DNA of 64,000 nt from assembly GCA_009733575.1 (NCBI GenBank), contig ML769395.1, forward strand, positions 374,987 to 438,986, read 5' to 3'. Below are positions 21,516 through 33,088 of this stretch, one piece after another. Under the pieces are notes generated by a model. It had not been told where the DNA came from, ran no database searches, and saw only the letters and a program-made list of their open reading frames with translations. Within the stretch, counting starts at the first letter, position 1. Every line of letters starts with the position of its first letter. The stretch comes from Gymnopus androsaceus JB14 (taxonomy: Eukaryota; Basidiomycota; Agaricomycetes; Agaricales; Omphalotaceae). Position numbers and translations under genes: made by a program.

Positions 21516-23395
21516 AATATGCGAGCGGCTACAAATCAAAATTCTGAGTCTTCCATAAACTCTCGCGATGCAACTGTAGCGATCAAATGCCTATAGTCGC
21601 TCTCGCTCTGACGATTTAGCTGTGCGAATCGCCATGGGCCATTAGTGCTCGTGAATTCGGATCCCTGTGTCGTGTGAGTACTCCCCGACTGTATATATCG
21701 TGATTTGAGCACCATGTTGGTTGGATAATATCTCTGCCAAGAAATGAAATGTTACGACTCGGAAAGAAAACCTTTGACGTATGTTCTGATCCGGCTACTT
21801 CGACGAGTATATAAGTCAACAACTTCGGAGTAAAAAATTCCGTTTACTTGCCCTCTTATCCTTAATAACTGTACCACCTGTCGTATTCTCTATCTACTGT
21901 GTTATCAGACATGCCTGATAAATACAGTACCGGAATAAGGATTTTTAGATTGACGCCGTGTGTGCTGAACCTTCTGAGCTCCGATCGGTCTCAGTCACGA
22001 CGGTTCTCGAGCAAGAGCTGCAATAATCAACTAGCAGAAGGTGTAATGCAAGAAGACCTGTACACCTCATATCACTGCCACCAAAATAAATGCTATAACA
22101 TTTAGTCTTAATGTAAGGATAGAAAACCTGGGAATAGACATGAAAATAATACACATCTTTTCACATCGCACATAGGTAAAAGATAACGGAAAAATAAGAA
22201 GTAGATCATCACGCATTAGTCACAATGGACGATTGTGACCTTTTTTGTACTCACCCCTGATCAATGCCAGTAATCCTCGTTCACTGCCTCACGAGGCGCG
22301 GTATCATTCTAGGCTATTGGCTAAATACAACGGCGTCTGCAAGCCCCCCCACCCACACTCCCCCCCCCTCCCTCCCCCCAAACTCCCCCCCCCCCCTCCA
22401 CCCCCTCCTACTATCCACTGCCAATGCGACGTCAGGACAAAACGTCGGTGGTTAGTAATTGCCTCTTTACATAGTTCGGAACGTATACTCCTCCGCGGCC
22501 CCGGAACATCTGACTACTCTATGGACATCGTTATGAGTCGGGTGGAGAGTGATCGACAGATAGGCATCGGACGACAATGAATACAATAAAATTACTCATT
22601 GATGCAGGAATTCCCCCCAGAATCCCTCCTAAATTTGGATGCAAAACCTATACCTAAGACATCGGTTTGAACTTGAGGTCAAGGACGGTTGAGAGCGAGA
22701 CTAACCTCAGGCCTCTCGCCCTACATCGCTACATATACCCATCGCCCCCGTACCTTCTCTCTCACCACTGATCAACCCTCCTAGCGACATTAAATATTGT
22801 TATTTGCTTTAAAGAAAATGGAAGCCTTATACACTCACGCTCTATCAATATTTAAAATATCATGACAATAACCAATTATAAAAATGAGTTTCCAGATATC
22901 AGAGGAGAATGTTGATAATTATTAGTACGTCGCTAGTCTCAGTTCGCTCGCAAAATGCTCTCTACAATTACCGCTTATGTCGCTTATTTTTTGGGCTTGA
23001 CGCGTGTCTGGACCAATCTGGGGGTCTGGGGTGTACCAGATACCTTCGAGATCGAATGTATTTTCAGTGATTCTATTGCAAATAAATGCATTGTGGTATG
23101 CAATAGTTACACCTTATGTTCCACATTTGACCACTCTATTGACTGCTTGGAACTATATATTAGGCCTATAATTTAAAAAATAATGGTAGTTATAGTGGTA
23201 ATCATTCTGGTGAACGTGAATAAGCTCCTTGGAGAAACATTTATTAAACGATAGTCAAGATCGTGTCAATGAGCCGAAGTGATGTAATCTGGAAACGTGA
23301 TTACCTATACTATAGTTCCATCCTGAAGTTTGAACAAAGATACATCAGTGAGACTAGATCACTCATAGAATTGAACCAAACAGGGCTTGAAGAAT

Positions 23396-24227
23396 GGATC
23401 ATTTGTTTCACAGGCACCCTGTTGGGACAACACCCCGGAGTTGTGGGGTTGACCCAAAGCCGCCTAAGACTTAATGAATATAATACAGGATCAACGCACG
23501 AATGGGCCGCCTGTTCTCATAAACATTCGAAAACAAAAAATGAAATTCCCTCCAATGCCTTAACGTATACAGAAGTTGAGTATTCAGTGGAAAGTCAGAT
23601 AAGACCCCTGGCGAGTATGCGTGTCAAATCGATCAAACTCAACATAGATTGAACATCAATAAGACAAACTCAGACCCGCAAACTAGCTGCACAAAATGAC
23701 TCGTTACTTTCGATCTCCAACACCCTGCCATCGATGATAATTATAGTCTCTTCCAGTTTAACCACCACACGCTCACTTATAAAATTCGCCAGCATGTATG
23801 ATACAGTATTAGTCTCTGCGTGTACATATTAAATATACATATTGCCCACCATACAGGAACATAAAGTCTCAGCCAACCTCTTCGCAAAAGGATCCAACAT
23901 ATACTCACATATATTAATATTTATGAACTAGTAGCAGTCTGGCCTTATCACTACGCACGCCAACCCTGAGTCGACATGGCGCTGAATCGAACTTCATGAC
24001 CAGCATGGCATCTTGAAGATAGATATCAATCACCAAGAACAGAAAGGCACAAGAATATTTTAAACTCCAGAATAGAAGTAGATGAGCGTTTTAAGAAAAA
24101 TAAATATAAAAAAAACAAACCCCCGAGGAAGAAAACCGCGAAAAAAAAGTGACAATGTTTTGTACTGGGGTTGTTGGAAGGGAATATAGAACTGAACACA
24201 CAGGGTCTGTCAACAAACAGAATAATC
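23396..24227 (-). mobile_element. second, degraded copy of the 28867-29617 element
   Basis: Inverted relative to the clean copy and located at the same point within module C. The right end AACAGAATAATCC is exact; the left end is altered (GGATCATTTGTTTC). Internal landmarks such as GGGCCGCCTGTTCTCATAA are recognisable. Confidence 0.65.
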
Positions 24228-24642
24228 CTATTCAGGATAGGTCAAAGCTGTATATGAAACCAGCTTAAGATATTCGAACCGTTGGCATTGTTTAGGATTC
24301 GTTTCGAAGAGCTGCGATATCGGGACTGGTGGGGGAATCAATGAGAGCCTTGTAGGTGTGAGGAGAGGTGATGTTATCGGTAAACAGGGCAGTTGTTTTC
24401 GCCTGAGAAAATCTCCCAAATTTGAAATTGGGATTAGAAGAAGAAATGCTGTTCAAGTGACGTTCAATTCTGGTTCGATAAACGTCTTGCTCTACTACTT
24501 GCTTCCTACAGTAAATCACCTTGAACTACTGGCACTGGTAGAACATAATGTAATCAACGCGACGGAAACAGCAAGACTCCGAAGAGATTGATTGGCCATG
24601 AATAGGCACGTGAATGAGCGTCAAATTTGAGACCAAACTTCA

Positions 24643-24940
24643 TGACATCTGAAGAAATCGAACCATCCAAGAAGCTTGTCGTATATCCGCCTTGGTACCG
24701 ATGGAAAAAACTTTGCTTGTGTATCGGTCAGCTCTTACCAGGTAAACTCGATTGTACCGTAAATTCATTCGACTGATTGTCTCTCAGGATCATCATAGAC
24801 GTTGCGTTCCAGGAATACATATTCGGAGCCTCAAAAATAATTACTCGAGAATTGTATCCAGCTTCTCATACAACATTGTCCTTCTAAGACGGCACAACAA
24901 TCAGGGCGTCCAAATTGCAGGAAAAAGTGGACTCGCGACC
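24643..24940 (+). pseudogene. gene B copy within the noisy inverted block
   Basis: Starts ATGACATCTGAAGAA and keeps the donor, the intron and the exon 2 start. Scattered single-base insertions destroy every frame. Confidence 0.7.
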
Positions 24941-26437
24941 ATTCATCTACATCCAACTTCGCTCCTAGATGTACTGTAGCCCGGTAATCGGAGACGGACG
25001 GGATTTTTGATTCTTGGCGGCACAACTAGGAAACAGCAATTCAAAAACAAGTTCGACAACTTGAATGACGGCTCTTGAAAATGATCTACTCCTTGCCAGG
25101 CTTGCCTCGAATTCCGGGAGATTAATTACATTCAATATGATCTTCATGGAATTTTTTGCATACAGTGGCGGCGCTTTGGAATGGAACAGGGGGTTGAAAA
25201 AATGTGTGATTTTGCACTTCAGGCACCTCTATGCTCCAGAAAAGTTTGTGAGCAAGAAGTAGGTGCCCATTCCACCAAAATCTAGTACTTGGTGGACATT
25301 TACCATATGGGGTAATCTGCCAGAGATAGATGCATCTTTACCCCTGTTCCATTCTGAAGCGCTGCCACTGTAATATACTGCTTCGACGACACTGCTGGAC
25401 ACTGGCGACCATCCATAATATGAGCGACGAGTATATTTCTCGAAAACTAAAATAATTAATCTCCTAAAAAAGCGTAAAATAAACGTCCAACCGTGTCTGT
25501 TTACCTTGTGTTAGCATGAGATCAATGACATGAGTGGCGAACGTAATACATCGAGAGACAAGCTGTCTTAGAGGTGGCTAGTATAATGAATGTCAGACTG
25601 TCACTGAATATCGATTCATGCATTTGAAAGCTGTAGAAAGCCTCACTAACCCCTCCGCGCGTGTAGATGACGTCGGAGACGCGATTTCTTTCTCTTTGAC
25701 CATGATTCTTTTGAAATATCGAACGCCGCGTGAAACCGACACCAAGGCGCATTAGAATACCTCCTGAGGCTAAGAACGACGACTGACCTATCGAAAGCGG
25801 AAAGTTGGTACCAAATGCGTTACAACGGAGGTTATAGTAGAGCGATCGATCTCTCATGTCCACCACATCCACGTCGTTCATCTCGTCTAGGACCGGTATT
25901 CGGTAGGCAGAATGAAGCTGGTTTGGACGGAGTCAATTGACGTAGCTAAGGAGCTAACTGAAAAGCCGAGCACGGTAAATAGATCTCTATCGATAGATAT
26001 TTCTCAACTGACTTTCCACCGCTTCCGCGAAGCTCAAGCACACCGTCATTGAGATAAAATTTTGCTATGACAGAGCGTATGGCAGAGCGTACGTATCTTG
26101 TTCGCTTCCGAAAGGTTTGTTATTCTTTACCGTGCTCATCACAGCGACAAAGCTCTCGCAGCCTTTGCTACTCCCTGCGAAGCTAATACCGGCACAGATT
26201 CTTCGCAATCTTAACTTGACTTCCCAATTTTACCATCTCCGTGTTAATTTCAGGAAGAATAGGATTAGTATCCTTCATGTGAATAGGGAGTGGATGGAGG
26301 GGATGTGATTTGAGTCACATGATTTATTGATCTGGAACGGGCCGATGTCAAAGCGTTTCTTATGGCCTTGTATCGTTGCATTTCTGGGAGATAATATTCA
26401 ACAAACAGTCCAAGTCATGATATATGTATACATTGAA
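24941..26437. repeat. module D copy 2 and partial module E
   Basis: Direct-orientation D (about 24940-25980) followed by an E fragment (25980-26437) resembling 53.78-54.25 kb. A 119-codon minus frame at 25522-25881 spans the conserved D phrase, but its sister copies are broken. No gene is called. Confidence 0.55.
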
Positions 26438-27303
26438 ACAGTTGCACACACCAAATATACAGGTTAGTAGTAGCACAACATTGAACACAGATCTCTATCC
26501 AAGTCGATAGAAATCTCTCAGTTGTATTTCCCTGCTTCCGCAGACAACTTGATGTCTGTGAAGAGAAGGTCAGGAGGGGTACCGAAGCAACGAAACAAGA
26601 ATATACATTTCTGGGGATCTGAGCGTCATTAGCATCGAGAGAACAGTAAGGCAGATCGTCAGTAAATGATCGGGGGTGAGTACGAAGTCAAGCACACCGT
26701 CATTGCGATTATTGACAATGCATTATGCATTTTCTCCCTATTCTATAGCCATTACACTAACAGAGTCAGGTACGTACCTCACCCTTCTCTTCCCATCTTT
26801 TGCTCTACTTTACCGAGTTTGTTCAATTTACAGTGAGATAAACTCTTACAACCCTACTCCCTGCGAAACTAATACCGACCTTGCCAAAACCCTTCGCGAT
26901 CTTGACTTGACTGTCCGATCGGAATCTCGTTGCTGAGATTATCAACCATATGTTGAGAGAACTGCATGGTAATGGGCAATGGATGAAGGTCCGGATGTGG
27001 TTTTGGTGAAGAACTTAAATATTTCTGCTCCGGAGAAAGTCACATGATTGATTGATCCTGGGTCAAAGCGTTTCTTAACGACTCTACGAGGAGAAATCGG
27101 TATTGTATCATTAATATTTCATTTCATGGAGTTTTCGAGAGGCAGTGATATCTACCAAAGAATCCAAATTATGAAATTCCTTATTATATGATCCAAATTA
27201 CTATTGACCGATCGCCACAGCTCTCAACAACCCACTAAGTATAGGCAATTTCCCGCTACAGATCGAATCTGAGCTCGGGGTTGAGCGGATGCAATATCAG
27301 GTG

Positions 27304-27799
27304 CTCGAAGAGTAACAGGGACGCAGCCAATGGAGATAATTCCTAGTGGGGTGAGGGAGACAAGAAAATCAAGACACTAGTATTCAAAAAGACTGTGGTT
27401 GTTGTCTTCACAGTAGGCAGCTTGGGTAGAGCAAGGAGAGAATGAGTATGTAGTCTGACGGATGCATTTCTAAAACTTACCAGCTGCCTCCAGAACTACT
27501 GATGACGGCGATGGGGTTACAAGTAAGACCGGAAACAACGTTCAAGTCTTGAAGGACGATGCTAAGAAGGCTAAGGATCCCGGCAATGTCGGAAGAAGAG
27601 ACAGCGAGAGAAGGAGAGAAGAAGGATTCCGAGGAGTATTGGGATATATAGCAGCACGAAAAGCGGAAGGGCGCCAGGAGGAAGAGGAAACCATAGCGTG
27701 AGGAACAGAAGTTAGATGGGCATGAGCAGGCATAAGAGAAGGACAGCGAAGCGGTAGCGTAATTGGGTGGGTGAACAAATAAGAGGAGATATGATCCAA
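27304..27799 (-). pseudogene. chimera of gene X and hydrophobin, copy 2
   Basis: Near-identical to 16634-17149, with one base lost near 27625 that changes the frame between the two halves. Same missing cysteines and lost stop. Confidence 0.72.
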
Positions 27800-28160
27800 T
27801 ATCTAAGATTGAAACGAAGAAGAAAAACAATCGCTGGCGTAGAAAACGTTAGGAACGTTAGGTATTTGTTCAAGGCTGAATGTTCGGATGGATTTTGAAA
27901 AGGGAGTCTTTTCACCGTAATATATAGAGGTTCTTGAGTGTAATCAAGTACAGCAGCGTTATAAAAGATAATACAGGCGTATAAAACGAAAAGAAAAATT
28001 TCTATGAGTGGAAAATCAGCTGAGAAAGTCTTCGACAATATTACACACCAGTCGTCAGTCTCGTCTCTCTGTACCATCAATTAAGCAACCTTATTGCTTC
28101 CTTAGTTATCATCGCTCTCCGAGGTCCAATCTCCACGGTTACAAGTTTCATTGCCTGGAA

Positions 28161-28459
28161 CTAATCCAGTGCGTCGGCGAGTCCACTTTCTGTCAAGGAC
28201 GCGACCTGTTTTGTGCCGTCTAGAAGGACAATGTTGATGAGAAGCTGGATACAATCTCGAGTAATATTTTTGAGCTCCGAATAGTATTCCTGGAACGCAA
28301 CGTCTATAGCATCCTGAGAGACAATCAGTCGAATGAATTTACGGTACAACTCGAGTTTACCTGGTAAGAGCTGACCGATACACAAGCAAAGTCTTTTCCA
28401 TCGGTACCAAGGCAGAATACGACAAGCTTCTTGGATGGTTTCAATTCTTCAGATGTCAT
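28161..28459 (-). pseudogene. gene B copy 3, premature stop
   Basis: Carries the same nonsense codon after SGLADALD as the copy at 17511-17809, so the stop predates the segmental duplication. Exon 1 reads KKLVVFCLGTDGKDFACVSV. Confidence 0.78.
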
Positions 28460-28866
28460 GAGAGTTTGGGTTCGAATTTGACGCTCATTCACGTGCCTAT
28501 TCATGGCCAATCAATCTCTCGAGTCTTGCTGTTTCCGTCGCGTTGATTACATTATGTTCTACCAGTGCCAGTAGTTCAAGGTGATTTACTGTAGGAAGCA
28601 AAGTAGGAAGCAAGACGTTATCGAACCAGAATTGAACGTCACTGAAGCAGCTGTCCTTCTAATCCCAATCTTCAAATTTGGGAGATTTCTCAGGCGAAAA
28701 CAACTGCCCTGTTTACCGATAACATCACCTCTCCTCACACCTACAAGGCTCTCATTGATTCCCCACCAGTCCCGATATCGCAGCCTCTTCGAAACGAATC
28801 CTAAACAATGCCAACGGTTCGAATATCTCTAAGCTGGTTTCATATACAGCTTTGACCATCTGCAAG

Positions 28867-29617
28867 GGATTATTCTGTTTGACAACCCTGTTGTCATGTA
28901 ACAATCCCTTCAACAACCCCAGTCACAAAACATGTCACACCGGTTGTCTTCCGGGGGTTGTTTTTTTTAATTTTTTTTCTTAAAACCTGCACTACTCTAT
29001 TCTGGATCAAAATATTCTTGTGCCTTCTGTTTCGAGTGAATTGATACCTCTTAGCCAAGATGCCACTGTCCCATGAATCATCAAGCGCCCATCGACTCAG
29101 GGTGGCGTGCAGTGATAAGCCAGACTGCTACTAGTTCAAAAGTACAAATAATGTGAGGCAATGTGGATAGTACTTGCGAAGAGGTTTGGCTGGACTTTAG
29201 CCCTGCATGGTGGGCAAATGAAAATGAAAAAATGACACGCAGAGACTAAAGCTGTATCATACAGCTGGGAATTTTAAAGGTGAGCGTGGGTGGTTAAACG
29301 AGAAGAGACTCATAATATCAATTCGATGGCAGTGAGAGTCGAAAGTAACGAGTCATTGTGCGCAGTGCGGGTACTGGGTGGCTTACGATTCAAGCTATGT
29401 GAGTTGAGTCGGATTGACAGCGGCAACTCGGCCAGGGGCTATCGACTTCACTGAAACTCACTCGAAACGAAAGGCATGGAGGAATTCATGGTTTTTCGAA
29501 TGTTATGAGAACAGGCGCCCATTCGGCGTGACCGGAAACCCTTAAGCTAGGCGCTTGTCAAGCGCCCAACAACCCGGGGTTGTTGTCCAACAACAGGGTT
29601 GCCGAACAGAATAATCC
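28867..29617. mobile_element. 751-base non-autonomous TIR transposon with 9-base target duplication
   Basis: The ends are inverted repeats of about 28 bases: GGATTATTCTGTT plus 15 more, 26 of 28 matching between ends. They are flanked by ATCTGCAAG at 28858-28866 and 29618-29626. The sister unit at about 18228-18236 has a single ATCTGCAAG with no insert, which is an empty site. No open frame of useful length. A 9-base duplication is typical of Mutator-like elements; that superfamily is an inference. Confidence 0.88.
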
Positions 29618-29719
29618 ATCTGCAAGCCGTTGGTTTCAATCTAGAGTGAAGCTGTCTCACTGATTATCTTGTTCAAACTTCAGGATGGAATAAGTATAGG
29701 TAATCACTCTTCCAGAATT

Positions 29720-29836
29720 ACATCACTCGGCTCATTGACACAGATCTGACTATCGTAATAAAAATGTTTCCTCCAAAGGCAGCTTATTCACGTTCACCAG
29801 AATGATTACCACTATAACACCATAAGATAAAGGGCC
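29720..29836 (-). pseudogene. relic of the seven-helix last exon, copy 3
   Basis: Same sequence as the relic at 18340-18445, immediately beyond module C. Confidence 0.68.
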
Positions 29837-31071
29837 TATATAAGCCAAGCAGTCAATATGAGGGTCAAAATGTGGACATAGAGGTGTACTAGTTGCATAC
29901 CACAACTGCATTTTTTGCAATAGAATCACTGAAATACATTCGATCTCGAATGTATCTGGTACACCCCAGACCCCAGATTGGTCTCAGACACGCGTCAAGC
30001 CCCAAAAATAAGCGACATAAGCGGTAATTTGAACATTTTCGTCGACTGAGACTGCGACGACAAAATACACATCTCTCTGAACTGGAACTCGAGGCGGAGG
30101 TAGCTTCCATGCTTTAGCAAACAAATGTAGCCGCAGGAGGGTGAACGTGGAGGAGAAGGTACGGGGCGTGGTAGAAGTGGAGGCGGAGGCTGTTCTCGCT
30201 CTCAACGTCCTGACCTCAAGACCTTCAAAACCGATGTCTTAGGTATAGGTTGCATCAAATTTAGGAGGGATTCTGGGGGGAATTCTGCATCAATGAGTAT
30301 GTACATTCCGTCCTCGTCGATCACTCTCAACCCGACTCAAACATGTCCATAGTAGTCAGATGGTTCCGGGCCCGGGGTATACGTTTCCGAACTTGAAAAG
30401 GCAATTATAACCACCGACTTTTGTCCCTGGACTCCCATGCAAGTTTGAATGCAGACGCGTTGTTAGCAGTGCTGATGTCGCGCCTCGGAGGCATCGAGGA
30501 TTACTGGGCATGATCAGGGGTGAGTACAAGGATCAAGCACATCGTCATTGTGATAATGCGGTACTCTTTTTTTCCTTCTTTTATTGGCATGGAAGGTGTA
30601 CGTATCTCATGTCTATTCCCAGGTTTTCTCTTCTTGACTATGTTCATTGCAGTGATAAGAAAGCTCTTGCAACCCTTGCTAGTTAATGCCCACCTTGTCA
30701 AAAGCCTTCGTGACTGACCGATCGGTCTCGAGGTCGACAATCACCGGCTCAAAAACCCCTTCCGGTGGGATTAGGCATGGTCGATAAGTCCGGATGGAAG
30801 GGCAGACGGAATTTTTTACTCCGGAGTGTTGCTTACTCGAAGTAGCCGGTCGAACATAGTCAAAGCGTTTTTTTCCGAGTCGTTACATTTCATTTCTTGG
30901 AGAGATATTATCCAACAAACAGTCAAAATCACGATATAATGTATACACTGATCCGAATTACTGATTAATGGCCCATGGAGATCGCCACAGCTCTCAACAA
31001 ACTACTATAGGCAATTTTCCGCTACAGCATCGCAGTTGAGCTCAGGTTTGAGCCGCCGCAATTTCGGGGGC

Positions 31072-31519
31072 TCAAAGAGTAACAGGGACGCAACCGATGG
31101 AAATGAGAGTGCCTAATGAGGATGCATCAGAATCAAAACACTGGTATTCGAGGAGATTGAGGCATAATCATACCGTGGCTGTTATCCTGACAGCAGACAG
31201 CTTGGGCAGAGCTATGAGAGGATAAGTATGTAGTCAGACGCGTGCATGCCTAGTAAACTTACCAGCTTCCGCTACCAACGCCAATGACGGTGATGGGGTC
31301 ACAAGTTAGACCGACATCAACGGTCAAGTCTTGAAGAACGATGCCAAGAAGGGCAAGCACCTTGGCGGCGGAAGCGGAAGAGGCGGGCTCAACGGTGTTG
31401 CAGCACTGAACAGGGCCAGTGTTGCAGGAGCTAGCTGGCTCGCCGCCGCGGGGGAAGGTAGGAGTAGCAACTGCGAGAGTAGCGAGAACGGCGGTGACAA
31501 ATGCGAGTTTGAACTGCAT
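31072..31519 (-). CDS. class I hydrophobin (intact)
   Basis: Three exons, 31263-31519, 31174-31211 and 31072-31112, total 336 bases and 111 residues. The signal peptide [20 protein letters not shown] is followed by a short Pro/Arg/Gly linker. The cysteine pattern is C-x6-CC-x32-C-x12-C-x5-CC-x12-[30 protein letters not shown] and IGCVPVTL. The second intron splits an Arg/Gly-side codon so that exon 3 starts GTLISIG. Hydrophobins are secreted and self-assemble at air-water interfaces, coating hyphae, spores and fruit bodies. A TATA-like box lies at 31614-31620. It is almost identical to the frameshifted inverted copy at 19788-20233, which serves as a check on its sequence. Confidence 0.92.
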
Positions 31520-31613
31520 GATGATGAAGTAGTAGAGAGAGCTGAGTAGTTGAACGACGGTTGTTAGTTGTTCGAATGAAGAATCCTATCGATTTTGGGA
31601 ACCTTATATACCT

Positions 31614-31620
31614 TTTTCTA
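31614..31620 (-). promoter_or_regulatory. TATA-like box of the hydrophobin at 31072-31519
   Basis: AGGTATATAAGGTTC on the minus strand, about 95 bases upstream of the ATG, followed by the shared ATCGATAGGATTCTTC block. Confidence 0.65.
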
Positions 31621-31795
31621 GGCGAAAATGCAAAGGAATACCCCATGCTAACGGAGGCATTGCAGTGGGCTGCAGACCCAAGCCTGACCTCAGAATGAAC
31701 CCTCTATCGTCACTCTCAGGAGAGTCCTGTTCAAGTGGAGCGACAGACAAACAGAATCGATATTGAAGTGGAGCTCTTGTGAATTTATCATACGC

Positions 31796-32316
31796 ACAGT
31801 GCCAAACAGTAAGGGCGAAATAATTAGCGAAATCATTGTCGTGATTAGTTACCTTTTTCGGCATGAATCGCGGTTGAAAAAGACCATGTTTCTCATAGGA
31901 AAAACAAATTGGGAAAAAGATAAAATTTCGCTCGGGAATCTTATATGATTTCACCTGAAAAACATATCGCAATTGATTGTCTTTTTCGTTCGGAATTTCG
32001 CCGGTAATCTACTATCTTTCCCGTCTGAAAAAGATAAGGAAACATCTTATCTTTTTCACCCGTCATTCATTTTGTTTTTCGCTCGGGAAAGTTAATACCC
32101 AGGTCCCGGGCAGGGACTGGGCAGGAACTGGGCGGTCAGTCATGTGACTCTATGAATCTCTTCGCTAATGCATATCCAGGATTTACAGTACAGTATGTCT
32201 CGTATTTTTCACCTCATCTCATCCGCCCGGTAGCCCAATACTGTTATATCAGGTATGGGGGGATACAGTTATATTGAAGATCCACTATTGTATGGTAAGT
32301 GCACTAAGTATACCCA
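31796..32316. other. insertion within module D, no gene
   Basis: Module D sequence stops at about 31795 and resumes at 33160. The first part of the insert has several short motifs (AAAAAGATAA and TTATCTTTTT) in both orientations near 31915-32060. I see no gene or clear element ends here. Confidence 0.5.
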
Positions 32317-33088
32317 CATCAGCAAAACCCGTATTTTCGCTGGAGCTGCTGGAGCATCCAGAGAATTGAATAAGTCTCCAGAGAGCTCTGGAGAACTCTG
32401 GAGATGCTGGAGAGAACAAAGCTGTAGTTGCCGATTGATGGTACTTTGAGAATGATTGGACTTTCCTTTTTTGGAGCTAGTCTGGCTGTCAGCCAGAGTA
32501 GCGCCAAAAATGATGGCCTCGAGTGCCCTCAACATAATGATGGTTGCCATCAGCAACTCCTTGTGTCATCAACAATGCTGTAAACTATTGGGAAGTGATA
32601 TAAAATGCATGGGCTTTCAACTTTTGAAGAAGATGAACTTGTATTTTTTTTCCCCTTCTCCCACTGTTTCAACGTTCCATCCTTTCACTGTAAGTTTCAC
32701 TTTCACATAACGTTGCTTTTTAGAGGTGATTTCCAGAAATGCAGAAGGGTTTGGGCAATGGAGGCAGATATTGAGAAGAGCATTATGGAAACATTGGGAG
32801 GGGAAAAACAGGAGACTCGTCCAGTACTTGCCACTTATTACTACTACATAATAATATTTGCTGCAGTGCACCTAAATTTTGTCACAGTACATAAAAATGA
32901 TGAATATAAAAATTCTATTATTAATGCATGGTTACACGACATGGAAACTTGATTGAATAGCTCTCTGGAGGTCTCCAGAGGTCTCCAGAGGTTTATATTG
33001 GTCTCTGGAATAGGTAACCTTGCTCCAGCTGCTCCAGAAGCTCCAGGCGCTCTGGAGATCTCTGGAGACCACCCAGGTTTTGCTGATG
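32317..33088. mobile_element. 772-base TIR element with CTCCAG-rich subterminal repeats
   Basis: The ends are perfect inverted 12-mers (CATCAGCAAAAC at 32317-32328, its complement at 33077-33088). Inside each end are clusters of CTCCAG/CTGGAG (about 32340-32415 and 32955-33075). This subterminal repetition is typical of hAT-like non-autonomous elements. The centre is AT-rich without a convincing coding frame. Target duplication not identified with confidence. About 60 bases of module D flank the insert on both sides (31730-31795 and 33095-33160). Confidence 0.65.

Larger units (their letters stand above)
20278..24940 (-). repeat. inverted, insertion-riddled copy of a whole array unit
   Basis: Read backwards, the order is gene B, module C with the 28867-type transposon, seven-helix relic, F, G, hydrophobin, then the start of D. 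This is the order of the unit at 28.1-31.8 kb. Homology is clear, but extra single bases occur every few positions and homopolymers are stretched. For example, the hydrophobin start at 20823 keeps its landmarks (ATGCAGTTCAA, AACACTGG, CTTCCGCCGCCA) separated by spurious bases. A C-rich run at 22345-22410 replaces ordinary sequence. The stretch at 20390-20760 is AT-rich and matches nothing else here. The pattern fits uncorrected long-read sequence better than natural decay. Confidence 0.72.
26438..31042. repeat. recent duplicate of 15796-19688
   Basis: The two stretches differ by rare substitutions, isolated one-base indels, a deletion near 30323 and the 751-base transposon at 28867-29617. Order: module E, chimeric pseudogene, gene B copy, module C, seven-helix relic, F, G. 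After 31042 this copy continues into a normal minus-strand hydrophobin, whereas the other copy breaks at 19689. Confidence 0.85.

Noticed and set aside
22345..22410. Poly-C stretch that would encode a proline-rich protein
   Set aside because: Sits inside the noisy inverted block where the sister copy has ordinary sequence; probable sequencing artefact.
25522..25881. 119-codon minus-strand frame in module D copy 2
   Set aside because: Sister copies of module D are broken in this region and no splice structure or family supports a gene.
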